Shown one piece after another: positions 1 through 8,162 of a DNA stretch of 64,000 nt (position 1 is its first letter; the number at the start of each line of letters is the position of its first letter). Source of the stretch: an uncultured Lachnospiraceae bacterium (GTDB lineage Bacteria > Bacillota > Clostridia > Lachnospirales > Lachnospiraceae). The DNA is taken from positions 1 to 64,000 of the forward strand of contig CAJUGJ010000012.1 in the NCBI GenBank assembly GCA_910586015.1. The letters run 5' to 3'. Both the position numbers and the translations under genes were made by a program. The notes under the pieces are model-generated. The model was not told where the DNA came from. It searched no databases and saw only the letters and a list, made by a program, of their open reading frames with translations.

Positions 1-1
1 A

Positions 2-274
2 CAGGTGATTAGTCAGGATAAGGAGAAACGTTTGGAGTATGAGGCAAGAGAGAAAGCCATTCGAGATTATAACCAGTTGATGAAAGAAGCAAAACAACAG
101 GGAAAGGAAGAAGGTAGAGAAGAAGGAATTAAAGCCTTGATTTTAGATAATTTAGAGGATGGAAAAACAGAGATACAGATTCTTGGAAAACTAGAACGAA
201 GATTTTCTTTAAACTCTACAGAAGCTAAACGATATTTTGATCAATGTATAAAAATTAATAGTATAATGATATGA
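2..274 (+). CDS. Rpn family nuclease/transposase-like protein, C-terminal part
   Basis: This is the tail of a gene that starts before the window; the frame is open back to base 2. The last ~90 residues are strongly charged and helical, with the sequence EYEAREKAIRDYNQLMKEAK followed by a GKEEGREEGI stretch and a C-terminal LERRFSL...EAKRYFD segment. That charged tail is typical of the C-terminus of Rpn (PD-(D/E)XK) recombination-promoting nuclease/putative transposase proteins, which are multicopy in gut Clostridia. The catalytic domain is outside the window, so the family call rests on tail similarity only. The GTG at base 5 is unlikely to be a real start. Confidence 0.55.
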   Translation, partial: QVISQDKEKRLEYEAREKAIRDYNQLMKEAKQQGKEEGREEGIKALILDNLEDGKTEIQILGKLERRFSLNSTEAKRYFDQCIKINSIMI

Positions 275-316
275 TTTTTTTGTAATCACTACGATCATAA
301 CCGCAGTATTCAGGAC

Positions 317-345
317 TTGCAGTTTTTTTCAGAATCCTCTATAAT
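317..345 (+). promoter_or_regulatory. Sigma-A-type promoter for the S1-domain gene
   Basis: TTGCAG, 17-base spacer, TATAAT at 340-345, about 75 bases upstream of the S1-domain start codon at 422. Seen directly; function is inferred. Confidence 0.6.
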
Positions 346-421
346 AGAAACAGTTTCTGCATCAAAGTATTTCTAGCAGGATACAAATAAGAACTATAAT
401 CGAGAGAAAAGAGGCATTATT

Positions 422-1387
422 ATGAATGAGTCAAATCAAAAACCAGATTTAGAGGAAGTAAATATTGTATCTGAATCGATTCCTTCTATGGCTGAATTCG
501 AATCAGAAATTAATCGCTCTTTTAAAAAATTAAAAGAAGGAGATATTGTAAAAGGAACGGTTATAGGAATTAGTGATACGGAAGTGACTATCGATTTAGA
601 TTATTTTGCAGAAGGAATTATTAAGTTAGAGGAATTGAGCAATGACCCTCGCTTTTCCATTAAAGCAGATATTACAATCGGTGAAGAAATCTCTGCTACT
701 GTAATTGGTGAAGATAAAGATGGGAATATTTTGCTCTCCAGAAAAAAAGCAGACGATATCCTTGCATGGGATACTCTAAAAGAAATGATGGATAGTCGTA
801 AAGTTGTTTCTATAAAAGTTTCTGAGGCAGTAAAAGCAGGTGTTGTAACCTATCTAAATGGGATTCGTGCCTTTATTCCAGCTTCTAAACTTGCTTTAGA
901 TTATGTGGAAGATCTAAACAGTTTTGTAGGAAAAGAGATTGATGTTATTGTTGTCACTGTAGAGCCTGAAAAAAAGAAACTTGTTCTTTCTGCAAGAGAT
1001 GTTTTACGAGATAAAGCAGAAGAAGAAAAGAAAACAAAAATCAGTCAAATGCAGGTTGGTCTAATTACCACTGGAACAGTAGAAAAGATTATGCCATTTG
1101 GTGCATTTGTCAACATTGGGAATGGCGTCAGTGGTCTAGTTCATATTTCTCAAATTTGCGGAAAGCGGATTAAATCTCCAAACGAAGTGATCAAAGAAGG
1201 AGATAATGTTACTGTAAAGATTATTGGTGTAAAAGACGGAAAAATTTCTTTGAGTATGAAAGAGGCAAAAGAACAGCAAGAAAAAGTAGTAGAGGATATT
1301 TCCGAAATTCCTACAGAATATAAAAGTGGAGGAAACGCCACTACAGGACTTGGTGCTTTATTAAAAAATATTAAATTAGATCAGTAA
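422..1387 (+). CDS. S1 RNA-binding domain protein (ribosomal protein S1-like)
   Basis: A 321-residue protein with three consecutive S1 (OB-fold) RNA-binding repeats, roughly residues 36-107, 120-195 and 208-282. Typical repeat signatures are visible: GDIVKGTVIGI...EGIIKLEEL, GIRAFIPASKL and TGTVEKIMPFGAFVNIG...GLVHISQI. It is shorter than the four- to six-repeat S1 of E. coli and resembles the Firmicute YpfD/RpsA-like form. Such proteins bind single-stranded RNA and the ribosome; whether this one is a bona fide ribosomal S1 cannot be told from sequence alone. ATG start is preceded by AGAGG. It is transcribed from its own promoter and ends in a strong terminator, so it appears monocistronic. 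Confidence 0.85.
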   Translation: MNESNQKPDLEEVNIVSESIPSMAEFESEINRSFKKLKEGDIVKGTVIGISDTEVTIDLDYFAEGIIKLEELSNDPRFSIKADITIGEEISATVIGEDKDGNILLSRKKADDILAWDTLKEMMDSRKVVSIKVSEAVKAGVVTYLNGIRAFIPASKLALDYVEDLNSFVGKEIDVIVVTVEPEKKKLVLSARDVLRDKAEEEKKTKISQMQVGLITTGTVEKIMPFGAFVNIGNGVSGLVHISQICGKRIKSPNEVIKEGDNVTVKIIGVKDGKISLSMKEAKEQQEKVVEDISEIPTEYKSGGNATTGLGALLKNIKLDQ

Positions 1388-1402
1388 TAGAGACAAATTA
1401 CA

Positions 1403-1448
1403 AAGCTTCTGCAAAATAGACTTTAATTGTCAGATTTTGCAGAAGCTT
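1403..1448. terminator. Rho-independent terminator between convergent genes
   Basis: A perfect 15-bp inverted repeat (AAGCTTCTGCAAAAT at 1403-1417, complement at 1434-1448) with a 16-base loop, followed by CTTTTT on the plus strand. It separates the S1-domain gene from the convergent cation exchanger. Confidence 0.85.
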
Positions 1449-1452
1449 CTTT

Positions 1453-2406
1453 TTATCGTATAATCGCATAGATCATATATGCAGTATAAGCAGCCACCAT
1501 AAAAAATCCAAGTGGTCGATTGACCTTCTTTGATTTAAAGACAAATATAAATACAATTAAGTTAATGGCAATCAACATAACCATATCATAAATAACATTT
1601 ATTGATAACGTAATACTATGAATTGCAGCAGAAGAACCTAGAATAAAAAAGATATTAAATAAGTTAGAACCTACTACATTTCCAAGAGCAAGATCGTTTT
1701 CCCCTTTTTTTGTCGCTACAATCGAGGTTACTAACTCTGGTAAAGAAGTTCCTACTGCTACAATAGTTAATCCGATCAATGTATCACTCATTCCAAATGT
1801 CTTTGCAATTTCTGAAGCAGAATTTACGGTTAAATCCCCTCCAATAATAATTCCTGCAATGCCTATTACAGTCAAAAAAATACAGGTAAGAACTGACTTT
1901 TCTTCTTTTTGTTCTACTTGTGGTTCTGTTGACTTTCTGGATTTTAGTGCACTACCTATTGTAGTATACATAAAAATAACAAAAAATACCAGAAGAATGA
2001 AGCCATCTCCCCTAGATAATACCATCTCATTAGAATTTCCTAATTTTGTATCAAAACTCATAACAAATAATACAATCGCTGCTATAATAGAAAATGGATA
2101 ATCCCGATATAACATATCTTTTTCTACTGGAACAGATCCCAAAATAGCAGATATTCCAACCACTACTAAAAGATTAAATAGATTAGAACCAACAATATTT
2201 CCAACTGCAATTCCATTATTTCCTTCTATTGCTGCGGTAATGCTGACTGCTGCTTCGGGAGCACTTGTTCCAAACGCCACAATCGTCAATCCAATAATAA
2301 CAGAGGGAACTCTTAACTTTTTTGCAACTGCACTTGCTCCATCTACAAAGAGATCTGCTCCTTTAATTAACAAAATAAATCCTGCAATCAGAAATATATA
2401 CTCCAT
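1453..2406 (-). CDS. CaCA-family cation antiporter (YrbG-like), likely Ca2+ or Mn2+ export
   Basis: A 317-residue integral membrane protein with two homologous halves of five helices, as in sodium/calcium exchangers. The two alpha-repeat signatures are present in pairs: TIVAFGTSAPE with GNIVGSNLFN in the first half (about residues 42-90), and TIVAVGTSLPEL with GNVVGSNLFN in the second (about 212-255). These hold the acidic ion-binding residues. A hydrophilic loop (about 155-170, rich in Glu/Lys) separates the halves. The start ATG is preceded by GAGGAGGAAAG. The gene lies directly downstream of a yybP-ykoY-type riboswitch and its terminator, so its expression is probably induced by Mn2+; this makes Mn2+ efflux a reasonable alternative to Ca2+ transport. 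Confidence 0.88.
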   Translation of the reverse strand: MEYIFLIAGFILLIKGADLFVDGASAVAKKLRVPSVIIGLTIVAFGTSAPEAAVSITAAIEGNNGIAVGNIVGSNLFNLLVVVGISAILGSVPVEKDMLYRDYPFSIIAAIVLFVMSFDTKLGNSNEMVLSRGDGFILLVFFVIFMYTTIGSALKSRKSTEPQVEQKEEKSVLTCIFLTVIGIAGIIIGGDLTVNSASEIAKTFGMSDTLIGLTIVAVGTSLPELVTSIVATKKGENDLALGNVVGSNLFNIFFILGSSAAIHSITLSINVIYDMVMLIAINLIVFIFVFKSKKVNRPLGFFMVAAYTAYMIYAIIR

Positions 2407-2516
2407 CTTCTTTCCTCCTCTTTCTTCCCTTGTAATTGTAGTTGGTTTTTACTGTTCTTCGGTAAAGTATTTCCCTTTTGTATAAAATAAATCGTATAAA
2501 AATTTTATACACAAAA

Positions 2517-2568
2517 AAGACTTTTGTTATAAAGAAAGAATTTCTCCTTTCTTTACAACAAAAGTCTT
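2517..2568 (-). terminator. Riboswitch-controlled terminator upstream of the cation exchanger
   Basis: A long hairpin: outer arms AAGACTTTTGTT (2517-2528) and its complement (2557-2568), then an A/C mismatch and a 9-bp inner stem (TAAAGAAAG with CTTTCTTTA). Read on the minus strand it is followed by TTTTTTG, so it can terminate transcription before the exchanger gene. Its promoter-proximal arm overlaps the 3' half of the riboswitch P1 stem, so the two structures exclude each other. Confidence 0.8.
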
Positions 2569-2657
2569 GCTACTTTCTGAATGATACGGATTACACATGT
2601 AATCGTACTGACGACACCATTCAACATCCGAAGATGTGAGCTACTCCCTTTTCTTGT
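2555..2657 (-). promoter_or_regulatory. yybP-ykoY family riboswitch (Mn2+ sensor)
   Basis: On the minus strand the leader reads ACAAGAAAAGGGAGTAGC at its 5' side, then GTCGTCAGTACGA, and closes with GCAAGACTTTTGTTGT. GGGAGTAGC and GCAAGAC are the conserved sequence blocks of the yybP-ykoY aptamer, and ACAA-g-AAAAG pairs with CTTTT-g-TTGT to form P1 with one mismatch. P1 uses bases that also form one arm of the terminator at 2517-2568. This gives an ON switch: ligand-stabilised P1 prevents termination. The family is known to sense Mn2+ and to control Mn2+/Ca2+ transporters. I recognise it by motif, not by a covariance search. Confidence 0.78.
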
Positions 2658-2663
2658 ATCATT

Positions 2664-2692
2664 AGTTTACAATGTCGTCTACTGCTTGTCAA
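2664..2692 (-). promoter_or_regulatory. Promoter of the riboswitch-exchanger transcript
   Basis: On the minus strand, TTGACA (2692-2687), 17-base spacer, TAAACT (2669-2664). Transcription would begin a few bases before the aptamer. The -35 box overlaps the stop codon of the upstream alarmone synthetase gene. Confidence 0.7.
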
Positions 2693-3636
2693 GCATTTTT
2701 TAGATTTTCTTGTGACTTCTTTTTATCCCATGAAAAAAATGAGGTTTGAAACCATGATCTTGCTCCTGAACTCTTTGATTCTTTTGTCTGGTTCTTTTGT
2801 TTTGCAACAGCAACCTCTTCCTCTTTACGAATATTATCACGAATTGCTTTTTCTTGAAGAGCACTTAACATATCTTGAACTTCAAGCATTTTAGAGGCAT
2901 TTACTGTTGTTTTTGTCAAATTATCCTCATCTACTACTGTTCCATAAGAATCCTTTAATAAAACAGAAGTTTCTGTAACTATATCGGTTTCTTCTTCGCC
3001 CTGATATTCTCTCTTATAATTTTTAATCTGTTCATTGAGAGAAAGCATTTTATGATCTAAATATGTTACAATATCTGCACATTCTTTTAATTCTTTGCGA
3101 ATATTTTCAGGTGCATTTCCCTCAAATTTATAATACATCTTATGTTCTAAGCTCGCCCAAAAATCCATTGCGATTGTTCTAATCTGAATTTCAGCCTTCG
3201 TTTCAACTACCTCTCCTGAAAGAAAGATTGGTATAGAAATAATCATATGGTAACTCATATATCCATTTGGCTTTGGATTCATAATATAATCTTTTATTTT
3301 TAACACCTTAACATCACTTTGTTGTGTAATTAAATCAGCGATTCGGTAAATATCAGAAGTAAAAGAACAAATGATACGGATTCCTGCAACATCATTAATA
3401 TATTTTATAATATTTTCAACAGTCAACTCCCGACCTTGATGTCTAATTTTTTTTGCAATACTTTGTGGAGATTTAATCCTAGATATAATATGCTCAATCG
3501 GGTTATACTGGTGTGTCATCTTAAATTCGTTATTCAATATTTCTAACTTAGTATTAATTTCCTTTAAAACAGAATCATAAAGCAATAATGCTCTTGCCCA
3601 CTCTTTCTGCTCATCGTAAAATTTTGGTACTTCCAC
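2689..3636 (-). CDS. Small alarmone synthetase, RelA/SpoT synthetase domain (RelQ/YjbM-like)
   Basis: Probably makes (p)ppGpp from ATP and GTP/GDP in the cytoplasm. The RelA/SpoT synthetase domain covers about residues 30-190: RIKSPQSIAKKI, the DVAGIRI strand, KDYI..PKPNGYMSYH and EIQIRT...DFWASLEHK are the usual substrate-binding and catalytic blocks. There is no HD hydrolase domain, and no TGS or ACT domain. Beyond about residue 200 comes a coiled-coil-like tail and then a basic Lys/Ser/Gln-rich end that is longer than in standard YjbM proteins. Start choice: the GTG at 3636 sits nine bases after AAGAAGG; the GTG at 3645 touches that same ribosome-binding site and is less likely. Confidence 0.85.
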   Translation of the reverse strand: MEVPKFYDEQKEWARALLLYDSVLKEINTKLEILNNEFKMTHQYNPIEHIISRIKSPQSIAKKIRHQGRELTVENIIKYINDVAGIRIICSFTSDIYRIADLITQQSDVKVLKIKDYIMNPKPNGYMSYHMIISIPIFLSGEVVETKAEIQIRTIAMDFWASLEHKMYYKFEGNAPENIRKELKECADIVTYLDHKMLSLNEQIKNYKREYQGEEETDIVTETSVLLKDSYGTVVDEDNLTKTTVNASKMLEVQDMLSALQEKAIRDNIRKEEEVAVAKQKNQTKESKSSGARSWFQTSFFSWDKKKSQENLKNA

Positions 3637-3801
3637 TATTTTCACCTTCTTAAATTTATCAAACTTTTAAATAGTTCCTCCTTTCTAATCCTCTTCATTA
3701 TATCATATAATCGTGAACAAATCTTTAACAATTTCGAAATTCAGCAAAATTTAAGATTCGTTTGATTATGTTTATTATATTTCGAATTAAGTAATCTGTT
3801 T

Positions 3802-5904
3802 TTATTCTGTTTTAAACGAACCTGCAACAAAATCTAAACCTTCTGACAAATCCTTCAAGCGAACACTAATCTCTTTCATTTTTTCAATACCCTTTACTTC
3901 ATCCTCAATCGTTACCATCACTTTTTTAATTTCCTGACCAGTAGTATCTGAACTCAATAAAATCTGATCCATAGCTTCTACCACATCTTCTTTATCTTCA
4001 TTGATCTTATTAATATTAGAAATCAACTCTTTTGTTACACTGACCATATTTTCAATGTCCCTTGCAATAGCTTGGAATGAAGTCTTTGTTGTCTGCATTG
4101 CTTCAGAAGATTTTTCTATCGCCTCTTCCCCCTCTTTCACACTCTTTTCTGTAAAGGAAATATTGTCACAGATTTCCTTTATAATATAATTAATCTCTTC
4201 TGTCGCCTTGGAAGTCTCCTCTGCCAACTGCTTAATTTCATTTGCGACTACAACAAATCCTCTTCCCTGTTCCCCAGCTCTTGCTGCCTCAATACTTGCA
4301 TTAAGTGCTAATAAATTTGTTTGACTTGCAATTGATTCAATCGTTGTCAAAATCTTTCCAATATCTTGTGAACGCTTTGACAAGATACGAATATTATCTC
4401 CCACCTCTTTTGTACTTTTTTGTGTAACCTGAAATCTTGTTGATAAATTATCCATCTCCTGTAAGTTCTTTTCATTTTGTATCTGTGTTTTGTTTAAATA
4501 ATCATTTACATTTTGTGTCTGTACAATCGAATTTTCAATTTTACTTGCTAGTGAATTAAGCGATTCTGAACTTTTTTGAGCAGCATTTGTCTGTAGATTA
4601 GAAGCAATATTTACTTCATTCATAACTTCATTGATATCATTCATTGCTATAGAACTTGTAGTAATCGAATCATCTAATACACCTGCATCTGTAGAAGTAC
4701 TTTTTGCCTGCATTTTGAGTTTTAAAATAATAGACATAAGTTGTTGTCTTAAACTCTTCATAGAAGTGACCATAATGCCTAATTCATTTTTCTTAGTAAA
4801 TTTTTCTTCATATTTCTTCTTTTTATCTTCTAGTGTTAAATCTAATCCAGATAACTGATCTAGGGCATTTGTAATATGGGTGATTGACTTTCCAATCGAT
4901 GCACAAGAAATTCTAGCACCCAAAACAGAAAATAAAACTGCTAAAAGCTCAATAAATATAATTAGTCGAATTAAATTACTTAATGCTGCTTCCATAGACT
5001 CCTGTCCAATCACACAACAGACTATCCAATCATTTGACAGTTTTACAAAGGAAATATGTCTTTCCTTTCCATCTATCTTATATTCTCCGATTCCAGAATC
5101 TTTGGAAATCATTTCATTTGTCAGTTCTTTATATTGCCCGTTCTCTATTGTTGTCATATCATCTTCTGCAGTTAAAGTTTTATGTACAATATAGTGGAAA
5201 TTCTCATTTACTATAAAAACATACCCATTATTGATTAATTGGATCTCATTTACAAAATTTTTAAAATTGTTAAAATTCAAATCAATACTCAGCATACCAA
5301 TATATGTATCTTTAATATAGATTGGTTTTGTATAAGAAAGCATTTCTACATTATTATGTTCTGAAATATAAGGCTCAAACCAGACTCCGTCTTTTTCTGG
5401 GATACAGTCATAATACCAAAAAACCCTTTCATTCTCTTTATAAAAAAGTCCTACATCATATTTTTGTTTTGGCTGTACTTTTCCAGAGTTATTTACATCT
5501 TCATAGTAAACTCCATAAATTTCTGTACGATTTCCAGTGGGAACAGCCTTAGAAGGATCTAAAATCAGATACGCCCCCATCGCTGTATCAATATTATTAT
5601 TTAAAATCTGTTCAATAATTGGAGAAAGTATTGCCTCATATTCTGCTGCACGACTAGAAAGAGCATCTGGATCGATAACACCTTCTACCATACTGATAAT
5701 GTTATCTGCAATTAGTTGAGATTTTAAAATCTTTTGTTCAATTAAATTAGTATTTTCTCTAGCAGTTGAACTTACAAGTTCTTCTAATTCAGAATCCAGT
5801 ACAGAATTCATATTTATAAATATCAAGCTGCCTTGTAATGCTACAACTAAAAGGCAAATAATAATCATAGCAATACTGATCCTCGAATGTACTTTCTTTA
5901 ACAT
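3802..5904 (-). CDS. Methyl-accepting chemotaxis protein with dCACHE sensor
   Basis: A membrane chemoreceptor of 700 residues. A transmembrane helix near residues 10-30 is followed by a ~280-residue extracellular region with dCACHE features (GVYYEDVNNSGK, FWYYDCIPEKDGVW, GMLSIDLNFNNF, GYVFIVNENFHYIVH), a second membrane helix near 325-345, and a long cytoplasmic coiled coil. The conserved hairpin tip reads IASQTNLLALNASIEAARAG and GRGFVVVANEIKQLAEE, which contacts CheA/CheW. The start is set at the ATG at 5904, eight bases after AAGGAG; an upstream in-frame ATG at 5955 has no such site. No chemotaxis signalling genes are nearby. The ligand is unknown, though dCACHE domains often bind amino acids or related small molecules. 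Confidence 0.9.
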   Translation of the reverse strand: MLKKVHSRISIAMIIICLLVVALQGSLIFINMNSVLDSELEELVSSTARENTNLIEQKILKSQLIADNIISMVEGVIDPDALSSRAAEYEAILSPIIEQILNNNIDTAMGAYLILDPSKAVPTGNRTEIYGVYYEDVNNSGKVQPKQKYDVGLFYKENERVFWYYDCIPEKDGVWFEPYISEHNNVEMLSYTKPIYIKDTYIGMLSIDLNFNNFKNFVNEIQLINNGYVFIVNENFHYIVHKTLTAEDDMTTIENGQYKELTNEMISKDSGIGEYKIDGKERHISFVKLSNDWIVCCVIGQESMEAALSNLIRLIIFIELLAVLFSVLGARISCASIGKSITHITNALDQLSGLDLTLEDKKKKYEEKFTKKNELGIMVTSMKSLRQQLMSIILKLKMQAKSTSTDAGVLDDSITTSSIAMNDINEVMNEVNIASNLQTNAAQKSSESLNSLASKIENSIVQTQNVNDYLNKTQIQNEKNLQEMDNLSTRFQVTQKSTKEVGDNIRILSKRSQDIGKILTTIESIASQTNLLALNASIEAARAGEQGRGFVVVANEIKQLAEETSKATEEINYIIKEICDNISFTEKSVKEGEEAIEKSSEAMQTTKTSFQAIARDIENMVSVTKELISNINKINEDKEDVVEAMDQILLSSDTTGQEIKKVMVTIEDEVKGIEKMKEISVRLKDLSEGLDFVAGSFKTE

Positions 5905-6413
5905 ATCTGTTCTCCTTTTTATTGATTTCCCTTTCATATTATAATCTAAAATCAAACATTTTTAGTACTCCTCCTGCTTTTAGACATAGGATTGACTATA
6001 TTGCTGTTTGATTTATAGTTCATATAATAATTATATACTTTTTAACTATTTAATGCAAGTGTTATTCAATAACTTTTCAGAATAAACACAAGAATAAAAC
6101 TTTTATAAAGGAAACATCAAAAAAGTAACTGATTCAAAAATGACAGAAGGATTTTTGAATCGTTAGCTTTCTTATTCTTATTAGATTATTGATTTTATAT
6201 CCGTATAACTAAAGTTAGAAACTTTATAGCAATATTAGATAAATGAGGTTATTTTAAAAATATTAAAATCTAAAATGGTAAATAGTAAATAATTATTATT
6301 TAAATTTATTTTAAAGTACAAATTTTTATTGTGTAATATGCTAACTAGAATTAATTATTATAATCTTATTTTTTCTTTTTTATAAAAAAAACAGGAAAAT
6401 AAAAAATCTTATA
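5905..6413. other. Long AT-rich intergenic region upstream of the RiPP cluster
   Basis: About 500 bases between the divergent chemoreceptor and the exporter gene, with no convincing coding sequence. It contains a 10-bp inverted repeat GATTCAAAAA/TTTTTGAATC (6131-6140 and 6152-6161, 11-base loop), and otherwise long A/T runs. The hairpin may be a leftover terminator or a regulator site; nothing else recognisable is seen. Confidence 0.5.
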
Positions 6414-6442
6414 TTGACAAATTTAGATTTTTTTAGTATTTT
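6414..6442 (+). promoter_or_regulatory. Promoter of the putative RiPP operon
   Basis: TTGACA (6414-6419), 17-base spacer, TATTTT (6437-6442), about 70 bases ahead of the first gene. The perfect -35 box stands out in a sequence that is otherwise almost only A and T. All five downstream genes read in the same direction with short gaps or overlaps, so this promoter could drive the whole set. Confidence 0.7.
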
Positions 6443-6511
6443 ATTTATTAAAATAAAAAACAATTTATATATTATTTTTATTTTAAATTATATTAATAAG
6501 GAGATTATACT

Positions 6512-8080
6512 TTGAAAAAATTTAAATTAATTACAAAATTAGGGGCAGCAATATTTCTACTATTATCTGCATCTATGAATGCAATATTCGGAGTATACCT
6601 CGGCAAAATCGTAGATAGTATCTCAGCCGTAGATAAATCAGTATTTATTCAAAATATCTTAATTACTATTTTAGTATTACTTATAGATATGTTTTGTGGA
6701 ATGGCAGGCTGGGCTTGTGCATTTAAAGATATTTGTGCTAAATTAGAAACTCTAAAAAATAAAGTATATCAAAATGAATTAAAAAAAAATCGCAATACTG
6801 ATATAGATATCTCTAAATTTTCTAATAAAATTGATCTATTATTCAGTGATCGTTACGTAAATCAATGGTATATTTATAACAATACTTTATTATTTTTATC
6901 CTGCTGTATTGCTATTATCTCTATTAATTGGATGATGTTACTGGTTGCTGTTTTTGTTTCTGTATTACCTATGTTTACACCTTCTCTCTTTAGTAAATAT
7001 GTACAAAAGGCGGTAAAAGCTTATTCTGATGGCAGTACGAAATATATGAATTATGTAACTGATACCCTTCAAGGTCGTCTTGAAATTATAAAATATGGTG
7101 CAGCACAGAAATTCTGTGAAAATCATAGTACAATGAATCATATTTTTGAGCAGACCAGATATCACAATAAAGTAGCAAACTGGAATTCCAGAGTTGCAAC
7201 CAGTACAGTAGGCAATCTAGCTATCATGAGCCTTTTTTTAGTTGGAGGCATCTTAACTTTTACTGGAGCTATGGGTGTTGGCGGCGTTATGGGTGTCATT
7301 CAACTAATGAATAATGTTGTAGGACCAATTGTCAGTATTGCAGAAAGTAAAAACCAAATTAATTCCTGTAAACCAGTTATACAAGAATTAAATCAGGAAA
7401 CAATCTTAAAACAAAAGTCCTCTAAAGCAGATGAATCCTTTAAAAATTTATCTGAAATAGTATTATCTGTTGATCAAATTGAATATCAATATCCAGAAAC
7501 AGAAACTAAATTATTTAATCATTTTACATATCAGTTTGAATATGGAAAAAAATATTTAATTCGTGGAGAAAGTGGTTCAGGAAAAACAACACTTGCCAAA
7601 TTACTCACAGGAGAATTACAGCCAGACAGTGGTTGTATTACACTAAACAATATAAATATAGTATCACTTTCTGAAGAGTTGCTTTTTCAGATTATGACTT
7701 ATGTAGATCAAAAAGTATATCTTTTTAATGATTCTATCTTAAATAATATTCTTCTCTATAGAAATTTAGATAAAAATAAGATAATATCTCTTATGAACTG
7801 TCTAGGAATTGATCAGTTAGATATAGACAAAGTAGTCAACGATGACAATGGTATCTCTGGAGGTCAAAGAGCAAGAGTTTGTCTGACACGAGCAACTGTT
7901 ACTCTACCTCGTATCTTAATTGTAGACGAACCAACTGCTGCCTTAGATTTCGAAAATAGTAAGAAAGTAATGTGTTATTTATGCTCTCTTCCAATTACTG
8001 TTATTGTGATCAGTCACTCTGTCAGTGAAGAAATTCGAAACTTGTTTGATAGTACTATTTTTCTAGAAATAAAAAAATAA
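6512..8080 (+). CDS. ABC exporter half-transporter of the RiPP cluster
   Basis: A fused membrane/ATPase half-transporter of 522 residues that likely exports the modified peptide. Residues 1-290 hold about six membrane helices; the ATPase domain has Walker A GESGSGKTT (about 352), signature ISGGQRARV (about 447) and Walker B ILIVDEP (about 467). There is no N-terminal C39 peptidase, so unlike many bacteriocin exporters it cannot itself remove a leader. The start is a TTG at 6512 preceded by AAGGAG with eight-base spacing. It is the first gene of the operon. The sequence is closest in architecture to the B/C-type peptide or lipid exporters; substrate assignment is inferred from its neighbours. 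Confidence 0.85.
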   Translation: MKKFKLITKLGAAIFLLLSASMNAIFGVYLGKIVDSISAVDKSVFIQNILITILVLLIDMFCGMAGWACAFKDICAKLETLKNKVYQNELKKNRNTDIDISKFSNKIDLLFSDRYVNQWYIYNNTLLFLSCCIAIISINWMMLLVAVFVSVLPMFTPSLFSKYVQKAVKAYSDGSTKYMNYVTDTLQGRLEIIKYGAAQKFCENHSTMNHIFEQTRYHNKVANWNSRVATSTVGNLAIMSLFLVGGILTFTGAMGVGGVMGVIQLMNNVVGPIVSIAESKNQINSCKPVIQELNQETILKQKSSKADESFKNLSEIVLSVDQIEYQYPETETKLFNHFTYQFEYGKKYLIRGESGSGKTTLAKLLTGELQPDSGCITLNNINIVSLSEELLFQIMTYVDQKVYLFNDSILNNILLYRNLDKNKIISLMNCLGIDQLDIDKVVNDDNGISGGQRARVCLTRATVTLPRILIVDEPTAALDFENSKKVMCYLCSLPITVIVISHSVSEEIRNLFDSTIFLEIKK

Positions 8081-8162
8081 TATAAATTTTAAAACATAAT
8101 AAAATTTCATTTTTTATATCACTTTTATCAGTAAAGTATAATTTAAATGGAGAATAATAATT

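Noticed and set aside
6131..6161. Hairpin GATTCAAAAA/TTTTTGAATC as terminator or precursor gene
   Set aside because: No gene ends just before it on either strand and no small gene with a ribosome-binding site is found around it.
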